DNA of 64,000 nucleotides from Anabaena subtropica FACHB-260 (GTDB taxonomy: Bacteria > Cyanobacteriota > Cyanobacteriia > Cyanobacteriales > Nostocaceae): positions 62,001 through 126,000 of the forward strand of contig NZ_JACJRF010000010.1 of assembly GCF_014697105.1 (NCBI RefSeq). Direction: 5' to 3'. Numbering within the stretch: position 1 is the first letter of the stretch; each line of letters opens with the position of its first letter. Both the position numbers and the translations under genes were made by a program. Shown in pieces: positions 55,438 through 64,000 of the stretch. Below the pieces are notes generated by a model. It saw only the letters and a list, made by a program, of their open reading frames with translations. It was not told where the DNA came from and did no database searches.

Positions 55438-55892
55438 TGCTGTTAAATCATCTAAAAAAAATAATTACAATTATTATTACTAATAGTAGTTTTAACAATA
55501 TCGTTAGTTATTTTACATACAAATGAAATATTAACGACATAGCTATTTTGTGTGAATTGTGTAAAAAATAATGCCTGAATTAACCCATTATTTCTTAGCA
55601 GAATGCTGTAATTGGCTATGTTTATCGTATTATCTCAAGTTGTTTTTGTCACAAACTATGAAAATAATATTACTGTGATCAGCTAAGTTGTTATTAGATT
55701 TTTGGAAAAATCGGAATAAATAATTAAATGGATAATTCGCTACATTTTCACTAGTATTGTTAACGTTAATGTGTTATACGGGGTAATAAGTATTTATACA
55801 AAAACCAGAAAATTCGGCATTTTTTAATGCGATTTTATTAAGAGAATTTGTCATACAATTTCACCACCAATTTGAAAAATTTCGGCAAAATC
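55438..55892. other. intergenic region, AT-rich
   Basis: About 455 AT-rich bases between two divergent genes. No RNA gene or hairpin stands out. Promoters of both genes are expected here. Confidence 0.5.
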
Positions 55893-57083
55893 ATGGTTAA
55901 CTCTGTCAATACCCGCCCCGAAATTTTATGGCGACAAGTTTGGGGATTAGCCACTTTACTTGCAGCCATCATATTTAGCTGGATGGCTTATGGATTTTAT
56001 CAGCCGATAATTTTAGAAAAATTAGAATTTGTGGGATTGGTTGGCTGGTTGGGAATATGGCAAGGTTTACTGGTAGCCGTGATAGAACCGATGATTGGTG
56101 GACTGTCCGATCACCTCCAACAGCGTTTGGGTAGTCGTTTACCCATGATTAGTATTGGGGTTGTATTGGCTGGTGTAATTTTCGTGGCTGTATCGCTGTT
56201 AGTTCAGCAAAATCTATCTACGGGTACACGTTGGATTGTACCGGTTTTGATGACTGTTTGGGTAATTACCATCATGCTTTTTCGCGCCCCGGCGATCGCA
56301 CTTCTAACACAGTTTGCACCGATGAGTGAACTTCCCCAAGCCAACGCAGTATTAGTATTTGTATTGGGAGGGATAGGCGCTACAAGTCCTATTTTGAATA
56401 CCTGTCTCCACAACATGGGTGCATCGATTACCTTTCTAGTGGGAGCGATCGCTTTAATGTTAGGCGCATACATTCTACAATTATTTACTCCTAAACATTC
56501 GCTGCACATACCTAACCCCAGTCGAGAACAAATAGCTAACACTCCTGTTGAGACGTTCAGTTTGATTTTCATCATTGGTTTAGCCACAGGAATCGAAATT
56601 AATCTGCTGTTATCAATATTCCCCCAAGTATTGCAGACACAACTACCCAACCTATCAGTAGAATTTATTGCTTCTGCGATGTTGTTAGTATCGGCGATCG
56701 TTTCAGTTCCTTTGGGCGATTGGACAGCACAATTAGGCGCAAATAAATCAATGTTGCTAGGCTTGGGTGCAATGACAGCCTTAATGGGACTGGCCTTGTT
56801 AAATGATAGCGATAAACTAGCGATCGTATTCATATTGGCTTTTGGTATTAGCTTCAGCCTAGTTTTTATCAGTATGATTCCCTTGGTATTGAGTAAGGTT
56901 CACCCCAGTCGCGCAGGCTTAGGTACAGGCTTGTATTTTGGTGGTAGTGCTGGCGGTACAGCTATCGTATCTCTGCTAATCAAACAACTGGGTAACACAT
57001 CTATAGGCGCATTTTTATTAGCTGAAGTTGCCTTTTTATTAGTAAGTATGTGCATTATTCTGAGTCATAAATTTCGTTATTAA
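55893..57083 (+). CDS. MFS-family transporter
   Basis: A 396-residue carrier with about 12 hydrophobic helices. IEPMIGGLSDHLQQRLGSRL between helices 2 and 3 is the MFS signature loop. I start at ATG 55893 (MVNSVNTRP) and not at an in-frame TTG 15 codons upstream, because the first helix follows closely. Substrate unknown. Confidence 0.85.
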   Translation: MVNSVNTRPEILWRQVWGLATLLAAIIFSWMAYGFYQPIILEKLEFVGLVGWLGIWQGLLVAVIEPMIGGLSDHLQQRLGSRLPMISIGVVLAGVIFVAVSLLVQQNLSTGTRWIVPVLMTVWVITIMLFRAPAIALLTQFAPMSELPQANAVLVFVLGGIGATSPILNTCLHNMGASITFLVGAIALMLGAYILQLFTPKHSLHIPNPSREQIANTPVETFSLIFIIGLATGIEINLLLSIFPQVLQTQLPNLSVEFIASAMLLVSAIVSVPLGDWTAQLGANKSMLLGLGAMTALMGLALLNDSDKLAIVFILAFGISFSLVFISMIPLVLSKVHPSRAGLGTGLYFGGSAGGTAIVSLLIKQLGNTSIGAFLLAEVAFLLVSMCIILSHKFRY

Positions 57084-57565
57084 TTCATCCCACGACTACA
57101 AAAAAATCGGGCGTTGCAGAACAGGGGGATGAATTTAGACAGGCAGGGGAAGCAGGGGAGGCAGGGGGAGAAATTTTATAACTTGCTAAATCATCCCTCG
57201 ATTCATCAACACCAAAAATCGCTTCACTCATTTTCGGGAAAACCTGTGAATTTAAAGTCATTGGTCATTGATACTAATGACTAATTATACCAATTTTAGA
57301 AAAGAATGGTTACTGAGCGACTTGCCTTGAGCGAAGTCGAAAGTAGTCGAAGTGTGCGACAGCTACACACTCCGAAATCTTTGTTATGTCTAGCTTTTTG
57401 AATTCTTCTTAGAAAGGTGTTCATAAGTGAAATTACTCTTTCAATCAAGCAATGGAAATTGAAGAAAATTTCCATTTAAACTTCAGTTTTATCTCTTGAA
57501 TTTTTCTATAAAAATATTCACAATTTCCTTAAAGGTATACATTGAAATGGATGTGTTGATTTACC
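57084..57565. other. intergenic region with a dispersed repeat
   Basis: About 480 bases. Positions about 57308-57372 hold GCGACTTGCCTTGAGCGAAG and a GTCGAAAGTAGTCGAAG stretch, a common repeat type in Nostoc genomes, next to a GC-rich GCAGGGGAGGCAGGGGG tract. I see no gene. Confidence 0.55.
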
Positions 57566-60298
57566 GTGGTTAATTTATTAAGTCATGGACGACAATATAT
57601 TAATTTATTCCTGCTTATATTTTTGTTACTCAATTATTTAATAATGAGTAAAGCAGAAGCCAAAACTGAAGAATATCAAGGTTTATTCAAAATAGGCAAC
57701 ACTTCTGATATAACTTTAAAAGAAACTCCTATAAATACAATTAAGTATGCTCAAGACAAGTTAGAGACTACAAATATTACACAAAACGCAACTACAGAGC
57801 CGGTAAAAGTTTTTCCTAATCCTCATGAAATAAATGTTCCTACTCCAATTAATTTACTCGACGAGCCAGATAACGATTTTGAACAACCTAATGTTTCCAC
57901 TCAGGAAAATATAACTCCAGGTTTGCCAAAAAAAGATTTAGAATTATTTATATTAAATGCACTTACTAATAGTGCTATTAAATATCCTTGGATAATTGAT
58001 CCCAGAGATAACTTTACCTTTTCTTCTTCAACATTCAATCCATTTAAATACACAAATTATATTGATTTTTCGATCAAATTTTCTTCAGAAGACCCTGCAT
58101 TTAACCGATTTAACTTTGCCCATTTTCCTAAAAAAGACCAATTTTATTGGATATTACCCGGTAATCGTGTTGTAGTAGAAACTAAAGGATGGCAAAGTGG
58201 AGTTTCATACCAAGGAGAATCAACAGATAGTATAAGCAGACAGACAATTAGATTAACTCAGAGACTTTGGGGTATGCAGGCAGTTTTTTCTCTCCCTCAA
58301 GGTGTTCAAGAACTAGCAGAAGAAGTCGGTATTAATCAATTTACTGTAGAATCAATTGCGGCAGAAGTGACTAATCCAGTTGGTGTTATTGCTGCTCCTA
58401 TTATTATCAATAATAGAAATAGTCCAAATAATTCTATAACTCCTCTTGTTCCCAATATCTCATCATTGACTACAGGAAAAGACCCTTTGATTTTACAAAA
58501 CTTTCCCACAAGTGACTTACAACCATTATTAGGCGAAGTAGGTCTTACTCGTGGCTCAGTGATTTCTCCGGATACTTTAAAACAAGCGGGTTTTATTTGG
58601 GGAAATCCATTAACTGGACAAAGAACTAGATTTCAACCTGCAATCACATCTAATCCAGGAATTAAAGTTGGGAATAGAGAGCAATTTGGAAATTTTGATT
58701 TATTCAATATTTTACTGAATAGGTCTCTTAGCGAAAATCAAAGAGATTTGTATTACTTAAATTCTTTATATTGGGCTTCTTTAGGCGAAAGACAAAATAA
58801 TCTAGGAACCAGAAATACCATTCAAGAGTATGACTGGCACAGATTTTATTTTAGTCATCCTCATAATCGGACATTATTAGAGTATGACTCTTTAGAACCT
58901 AAGGCAACTTATACTAGTATTTCTAGCAATCCTGGTATGTCTTTATCTTTATCTTTCTCTGAAAGAAGCATAGATCAATTACAAACTGCCAATTCTACAT
59001 TAGGAATGTTAATAGGAGGTGTCTTTGAGTTAATTGATTTACCAAATATAGAACAAAGTTTGCAAGAAGCTCAAGAACGATTCGCTAGACAAGAAAGTTT
59101 TGCAAATTTAGACACAAAAGCCACACCTGAACAAAGACGAAGAATTAACCAAGTACTTAATAGAACGCTGTATTTAGGAAATCGTACTAGTGGTTTAGAA
59201 CAGGTTTCTGGAAAATTGACTTTTCCCAGTACAATTACAGCCAACAGCTCCAATATATTCCAAATTCGTACAGGTAATCATCGGCGAGCAGTTCAATTCA
59301 TAGATGGAAAGCGTACTTGGACAGAGGGTGAAACTTTTATTTCCAAAGCCGAAGTTTCTAATAATATTTTTGGTCCTTTGACATCTGTATCTGTACCTCT
59401 TCCCGCACCACAACCATCTAATCGCTCATCAGCTGCACAGGTGACTTTAACTGCTCCTAATGGTCAGCAGTATGTTCAAAATTGGAACTCGGGAGATATT
59501 ACATCTGCTCCTATTGACATTCGTTCTTTTGATATTGCTTTTGACCGCATCGAATTAAGCCAAGACGGTAAACTCAATAATTATTTGCAGACTTTTAATG
59601 GATATTTATATTTACCCACTCTAGAAGTTTTATGGGCTGGTTCTTCTGGAAAATGGAATTATAGTCTGAGTTCAGGTATGTGGTTTAATCTAAATGCAGA
59701 CACTGGATTTAAGATTGCAAATAATTTTGGTGTTTTAGAGCCAACGCTGGGTATTTACACTAATGGAGCATTAAATTATATCAATACTAATATAGAGTTT
59801 GATGCTCAAGGACAAACTCAAGCTATTACTAACCACATTCCATCTTTGCAATTTTATTGGAACAGCACAGCAAATTTCCAAAACCCTGCTTACCTAAATT
59901 TGAGCTACTTTTTTTCTCACCAAAATAGAAACTTAAACTATTCTCTATCTACAGCATTTATCCTTATAGATAATCAGTCGAGTTTTACCCCATTGGGCTT
60001 TATACAAGGAAAATTTGGATTAAATACAGGTTTAGAATTCAACACTTCCCTGGAAATCAGAGATGAGTTATTTTATACCTTAGAAGGGATGATTCCAGTA
60101 AATTCTAATTGGTCTATGGGTGCTTATTTACAAAATTTCAGAAATATTGATGTAGGTATAAGAAATCGAGTTAATGATTTTTCGTATGGCTTATTATTCC
60201 AGCATAACAATCCTGGTAGCAGTAACTTTTGGAAGTCTCGAATTGGGATAAGTAGAGATAGGTTTGAAGCTCATTTGGAGGGAGGTTTTAGTTTTTGA
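57566..60298 (+). CDS. large secreted or outer-membrane protein (910 residues)
   Basis: A 910-residue protein with a GTG start and a hydrophobic N-terminal segment (about 10-27) acting as a signal. The middle part is a soluble, Asn/Thr/Ser-rich region. The C-terminal 270 residues have alternating hydrophobic strands (YSLSSGMWFNLNADTGFKIA, FGVLEPTLGIYTNGALNY) and the last residue is Phe (HLEGGFSF), the hallmark of an outer-membrane beta barrel. I do not recognise the family. Codon use is AT-rich. Confidence 0.7.
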   Translation: MVNLLSHGRQYINLFLLIFLLLNYLIMSKAEAKTEEYQGLFKIGNTSDITLKETPINTIKYAQDKLETTNITQNATTEPVKVFPNPHEINVPTPINLLDEPDNDFEQPNVSTQENITPGLPKKDLELFILNALTNSAIKYPWIIDPRDNFTFSSSTFNPFKYTNYIDFSIKFSSEDPAFNRFNFAHFPKKDQFYWILPGNRVVVETKGWQSGVSYQGESTDSISRQTIRLTQRLWGMQAVFSLPQGVQELAEEVGINQFTVESIAAEVTNPVGVIAAPIIINNRNSPNNSITPLVPNISSLTTGKDPLILQNFPTSDLQPLLGEVGLTRGSVISPDTLKQAGFIWGNPLTGQRTRFQPAITSNPGIKVGNREQFGNFDLFNILLNRSLSENQRDLYYLNSLYWASLGERQNNLGTRNTIQEYDWHRFYFSHPHNRTLLEYDSLEPKATYTSISSNPGMSLSLSFSERSIDQLQTANSTLGMLIGGVFELIDLPNIEQSLQEAQERFARQESFANLDTKATPEQRRRINQVLNRTLYLGNRTSGLEQVSGKLTFPSTITANSSNIFQIRTGNHRRAVQFIDGKRTWTEGETFISKAEVSNNIFGPLTSVSVPLPAPQPSNRSSAAQVTLTAPNGQQYVQNWNSGDITSAPIDIRSFDIAFDRIELSQDGKLNNYLQTFNGYLYLPTLEVLWAGSSGKWNYSLSSGMWFNLNADTGFKIANNFGVLEPTLGIYTNGALNYINTNIEFDAQGQTQAITNHIPSLQFYWNSTANFQNPAYLNLSYFFSHQNRNLNYSLSTAFILIDNQSSFTPLGFIQGKFGLNTGLEFNTSLEIRDELFYTLEGMIPVNSNWSMGAYLQNFRNIDVGIRNRVNDFSYGLLFQHNNPGSSNFWKSRIGISRDRFEAHLEGGFSF

Positions 60299-60374
60299 TA
60301 TTGGGCTTTTCAGATTACTTAATTAGAGATCATTTATAAAGTAAGAATAAAATTACTGTAGAGTGTGTTAGAGG

Positions 60375-60588
60375 CATATTTTAATCCTGACTTTTCACGT
60401 TATGTGGAAAAGCTAACGTAAAACCTAACCCGCTAACCCCCTTCCCTCGCAGGGAAGAGGGAAAATTAAAGCCTCTCTCCTTGTAGGGAAGAGGTACTCT
60501 ACGAGAAGCGCTGAGTGCAAAGCACACGCTACGCGAACGCTCTATGGAGAGGGGTTTTCCAGATCCCGTGAAAAGTCATATTTTAATC
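60375..60588. mobile_element. MITE-like insertion with 12-bp direct repeats
   Basis: CATATTTTAATC occurs at 60375-60386 and again at 60577-60588. Between them is a 190-base non-coding element whose ends are inverted: ACTTTTCACG (60390-60399) and CGTGAAAAGT (60567-60576). Inside are inverted GC-rich blocks (CTAACCCCCTTCC, CTTGTAGGGAAGAGG) and a GCGAACGCTCTATGG segment as in dispersed Nostoc repeats. Direct repeats right outside inverted ends are the mark of a recent transposase-driven insertion. Confidence 0.8.
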
Positions 60589-60739
60589 TAGTTCGTTAAT
60601 AAAAAAATCATATGAAGGCCTAACGCACCGATTGATTGATATGACTTAAGGCTTACTTGATAAATAATTTATTAGACATAAAATCTAACCCTTTTCCTTT
60701 AAAGAAAGGGGGTAGATTTTATGTTCAAATTTATTTGAA

Positions 60740-61213
60740 CTATTCTAAACCATCATTACCAACAGCAGCCCTAACAAGTGACGTGAATTCATCTAAAGTG
60801 AGATTACCGTACCTGAGTCTTTCAACTACAGTACCCCTAATAGAACCGCCTACATCGTATGGGAGTGGTGCGAGTCCACCAGTATGCAGTGTTAGGCTTG
60901 GATATGCTGCATGAGTAATTGGATCTATATATGAAAATGCTGTAACTGTATATGCACCATTGAATCCTGCGAAATAAGTTCCTTTAGGCGCAACTGCTTC
61001 AGCCGCAATGGTAGACAAATAAGCGCCAGGAGTAAGATATACTGCTGCGCCTGCAAAGACAGCAGGCTCTCCAGAACTGAAGTCAGAGATAGGATCTTCT
61101 ATGATTGCTTGGGCTAATACTGGAGTTGATGTAACGGTTAAGCAGGTAATGAAACCTGTTAAAGATAGACTAATTTTAAAAAAAATGCCAGCAGAATGGG
61201 AAAGTAAGTTCAT
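60740..61213 (-). CDS. exported hypothetical protein (157 residues)
   Basis: A 157-residue protein with a signal peptide (about 12-35, FFKISLSLTGFITCLTVTST ending PVLAQA). The mature part is Gly/Ala/Pro-rich with aromatic residues and no recognised motif. It probably acts outside the inner membrane. It is convergent with the repeat element at 60.4 kb. Confidence 0.65.
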   Translation of the reverse strand: MNLLSHSAGIFFKISLSLTGFITCLTVTSTPVLAQAIIEDPISDFSSGEPAVFAGAAVYLTPGAYLSTIAAEAVAPKGTYFAGFNGAYTVTAFSYIDPITHAAYPSLTLHTGGLAPLPYDVGGSIRGTVVERLRYGNLTLDEFTSLVRAAVGNDGLE

Positions 61214-61682
61214 ATTAGGAAAACCTATGTCTTTAGAGGTTGGAGTTGATTTGCTGAATGTTGTGTAAATAACTCATGATTACTGTATTTGAAATATATT
61301 TAAACAACTATCAACCACTAACAAATATATGTGATAATCGTAATTTCATATATGTATATACCTGTAATTAATTGGACATTAAACTATCAATTAAATGGAC
61401 ATAAAAGTATTACTAATATCTTTTTATTAGTGGATAGAGATATAAGAATAGTAGTCTTCAACTAATGACAGTATTTCTCTATTAGTTGAATCGCGGAAAT
61501 CTTAAGTTGTATCTTTTATAACCCTTATACAGGAAAGATTTGAGAAAGCTATTGAATTAGAACCGCATTTTGTGCAAAACTCTTCCTATCAAGCAACTGC
61601 ACGTAGCCTTGCTTCGTCACAGGAGTAGGCGGAATTAAGAATATTTGCGATCGCCGGAAAGACTTAACACCTCAAGGTAAAA
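61214..61682. other. intergenic region, AT-rich
   Basis: About 470 bases without a supportable gene. One HIP1-like GCGATCGC lies near 61648. Promoters of both flanking genes are expected. Confidence 0.5.
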
Positions 61683-62516
61683 ATGGTGAACAAAATCACA
61701 CGCCGTAAATTTATCGCAACTGCTTCTTTGGCTACAGGTTTTGCCCTAGCAGTGCAACCCATTTCAGCCCAAGTCATCACTACCGATCGCCAAGGATTGG
61801 TAGCTGGTGCAGTAAAAATTCCTGTTCAAGATGGTGAACTCCCTGCTTACAGAGCGCTTCCTGCTACTGGTGACAACTTCCCGGTTGTATTAGTAATTCA
61901 GGAAATTTTTGGCGTACACGAGCATATTCAAGACATTTGTCGTCGCTTTGCTAAGTTGGGTTATTTAGCGATCGCTCCCGAATTATTTGTGCGTCAAGGT
62001 GATGTGACAAAGTTAAGCAGCATCGATGAAATTCGCCCGATAGTTGCTAAAGTCCCAGATGCTCAGGTATTCTCTGACCTAGATGCTACAGTCAACTGGG
62101 CTAAGAAGTCTGGCAAAGGTAATATTGATAGATTGGCGATTACAGGCTTTTGTTGGGGTGGTCGGATTACCTGGCTGTATGCAGGACACAATCCCAACGT
62201 TAAAGCAGGTGTAGCTTGGTACGGACGACTCGTGGGTGATAAGACAGAAGTCACTCCCCAGCATCCCGTTGATATTGCTTCTACACTAAAAGTTCCGGTT
62301 CTCGGTCTTTACGGCGGTAAAGATACGGGTATTCCTCTGAATACAGTCGAGCAAATGCGTGAGGGGCTAAAAAGCAGCAGCAGTAAATCAGAAATCATCG
62401 TCTACCCTGATGCACCCCATGCCTTCTTTGCTGATTATCGTCCTTCCTACCGCGAAACAGAAGCTAAGGACGGGTGGGAACGTCTCCAGGCGTGGTTTAA
62501 GCAACATGGTGCATAA
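61683..62516 (+). CDS. dienelactone hydrolase-family protein with Tat signal
   Basis: A 277-residue alpha/beta hydrolase. The N-terminus [20 protein letters not shown] has a twin-arginine motif (RRKFI), so export in folded form is likely. The nucleophile is Cys in [12 protein letters not shown] (about 155-166), the Asp is in GGKDTGIP and the His in [12 protein letters not shown]. Cysteine nucleophiles are typical of this family. Substrate unknown. Confidence 0.93.
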   Translation: MVNKITRRKFIATASLATGFALAVQPISAQVITTDRQGLVAGAVKIPVQDGELPAYRALPATGDNFPVVLVIQEIFGVHEHIQDICRRFAKLGYLAIAPELFVRQGDVTKLSSIDEIRPIVAKVPDAQVFSDLDATVNWAKKSGKGNIDRLAITGFCWGGRITWLYAGHNPNVKAGVAWYGRLVGDKTEVTPQHPVDIASTLKVPVLGLYGGKDTGIPLNTVEQMREGLKSSSSKSEIIVYPDAPHAFFADYRPSYRETEAKDGWERLQAWFKQHGA

Positions 62517-62888
62517 ATTATAATTCGTAATTCGTAATTCGTAGTTTGTAGTTAACATTGTTAACTACGAATTACCAAATGTATGGCAATTTATCCCATT
62601 GATCAGCAACACCAGATTTGGTAGTCAACCAGTTTTTTTGGACGGCGATCGCCAGTCTATTACGGAACTCTACCAAAAAAATTCTGTCGTTTTTAATAAT
62701 TTATAAAATGGTGTAGATACAATTTATGAATTGTGCCTACAAAGGATTTCGGACAACCGATAATCAATTTCTGCTTATGTCTATTACCTATTAGCAATTA
62801 TCAAAGCATCTTGCTGGCTTTCCTCGCCACCCATCAGGGTTTAAGGTTTTAATGAATATCCCCAAATTATTACAGTAATGGTGATTAT
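62517..62888. repeat. intergenic region with tandem TAATTCG and a hairpin
   Basis: Three TAATTCG units (62521-62541) precede a perfect hairpin GTAGTTAAC (62548-62556) with GTTAACTAC (62560-62568), a likely terminator for the hydrolase gene. The remaining 300 bases contain one HIP1-like site near 62645 and no gene. Confidence 0.65.
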
Positions 62889-63851
62889 ATGAACTTATTG
62901 GCTGCAACTACTCCAAAAACATTTAGCTTGTTAAGTATTGGTCAACGCGGAGTAGGTAAAACAGTTTTTCTAGCTGGTAGCTACGCAGAATTAAATCCTG
63001 ATAATCAATCAGATGCTCCTCAGCAGATGTGGTTTGATTGTCAGGATAGCGAGGTACAAGCAAACCTAGAAAAGATTAAAAACCATGTTGCTCGTACCCA
63101 TTTATACCCACCTGCCACAATTAAAGTTACTAACTTTAACTTTAGTTTGAAACGTCAAACTCGATCAGATGTGGAAACAGTATGCAACTTTCGCTGGTGG
63201 GATATTCCGGGTGAGTCCTGTAATATTCATAATCCTGACTTTCAAGAAATGATCCTGACTTCTAATGGCTGCTGTGTCTTTATTAATGCCCATGCTCTCA
63301 TTCAGGATCAAGATTACCCGCGTTTACTAGAGGACATTTACAACCAAGTAGCAGCGATCGCTTCCGTTGTTTCTAAGTATAATATCCAATACGCCTTTGC
63401 CTTAATTTTAACTAAGTGCGATCTACTCGAACTCAATCAACCTACCTTGTTACAAATTGAGCAGAACTTGCAACCACTGATTACCTATCTTGATTCGTTG
63501 AAAGCAACTTATCAAAAATTTTACTCTGCTATACCTATTGTGGCGCTAGGAGGTGTTTCCAGTCTTAAGGCTAAAGGTGCGGCTACTCCACTGCTCTGGC
63601 TACTATCACATCTCAACAACTCAGATAATTTGTCACCGTCACAGGATTCAGCAAGTGAATTTAACCAAAAGTCATTTATCAGTCAGATATTACGACCAAA
63701 AAACCGCAAAGATTTTGTCATTATATCTTTGGTAGGCGTTGTTTTACTGGGAGCGATCGCTTCACTTTTCTGGGCCTTCAAATCATTTACACCTATTCCC
63801 CAACAAAGGTCAACTACAGCACAACCACCAAGCCCAACTCAACAAAATTGA
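62889..63851 (+). CDS. membrane-anchored GTPase-like protein
   Basis: A 320-residue protein with a P-loop GQRGVGKT (about 18-25), a switch-like WDIPGE (about 108-113) and LTKCDLLEL (about 173-181) that fit G1, G3 and G4 of a small GTPase. A single membrane helix (about 277-299, DFVIISLVGVVLLGAIASLF) and a Pro/Thr/Gln-rich tail follow. Function unknown; a C-terminal anchor would hold the GTPase on the cytosolic face. Confidence 0.75.
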   Translation: MNLLAATTPKTFSLLSIGQRGVGKTVFLAGSYAELNPDNQSDAPQQMWFDCQDSEVQANLEKIKNHVARTHLYPPATIKVTNFNFSLKRQTRSDVETVCNFRWWDIPGESCNIHNPDFQEMILTSNGCCVFINAHALIQDQDYPRLLEDIYNQVAAIASVVSKYNIQYAFALILTKCDLLELNQPTLLQIEQNLQPLITYLDSLKATYQKFYSAIPIVALGGVSSLKAKGAATPLLWLLSHLNNSDNLSPSQDSASEFNQKSFISQILRPKNRKDFVIISLVGVVLLGAIASLFWAFKSFTPIPQQRSTTAQPPSPTQQN

Positions 63852-64000
63852 TGTTGCCAACTAGTATTCTATAGGTTTTGATAGATTAAGTAACTCCAAA
63901 AATTAAATCATTCAATTTCTGGAATCAAAATCACATTTCCTCCCCCTGCTTCCTGTTTCCACACCATAAAAACGCACCCTTTGGGGAAACAAGCTACGCC

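Overview
The window comes from a filamentous, heterocyst-type cyanobacterium (Nostoc/Anabaena group). The signs are dense HIP1 octamers (GCGATCGC), tandem heptamer repeats, GC-rich intergenic repeats, ntcA with an NtcA box, a chlorophyll methyltransferase, a Mo-nitrogenase C-terminus-like protein and a hybrid CheB/CheR histidine kinase. Species cannot be fixed from this sequence alone.

Layout. 1-8.3 kb is core chromosome: the 5' part of a SNF2-type helicase, a GNAT acetyltransferase, pnp, a DUF423 protein, a nucleoside hydrolase, chlM and several small unknown genes. About 8.3-25.2 kb is an accessory element. 25.2-64 kb is core again: sterol-desaturase/SDR fusion, DUF3146, YqgF-like, DUF3084, ntcA, fabI, hisB, ABC ATPase, SLBB polysaccharide export protein, SPFH protein, folP, tpiA, GTPase, aldolase, KGG stress protein, ligA, CheB/CheR hybrid kinase, PAP2 fusion, cupin, Mo-nitro_C-like protein, CPBP protease fusion, MFS carrier, a large outer-membrane-like protein, dienelactone hydrolase and a membrane GTPase.

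The accessory element has two arms meeting near 16.4-16.6 kb. The left arm (8484-16364) is eleven tightly packed or overlapping minus-strand genes: a tape-measure-like coiled-coil protein of 839 residues, a tail-fibre-like protein with a LamG-like half, a Cys-rich protein, a tandem paralogue pair and small proteins. It looks like a virion or appendage module, but I recognise no capsid, portal, terminase, sheath or tube. The right arm (16582-25168) has a compact tyrosine recombinase, a DnaB-N/RepA-like replication ATPase whose 3' region carries fifteen GTGATCG heptamers, a possible counter-transcript RNA, an XRE repressor with palindromic operators on a divergent promoter, a translationally coupled operon of small proteins ending in a P-loop ATPase, and an IS110-like DEDD recombinase preceded by a 277-nt hairpin-rich non-coding stretch that could be a bridge-type guide RNA.

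Working model: the element replicates from the heptamer region through the DnaB-N ATPase, is held silent by the XRE repressor, moves by the tyrosine recombinase and/or the IS110-like recombinase, and makes an extracellular or virion-like structure from the left arm. The gene calls are well supported. The virus-like role, the guide RNA and the element ends are inference. Two MITE-like insertions with direct repeats (29.2 kb and 60.4 kb) and several heptamer repeat tracts lie between core genes.
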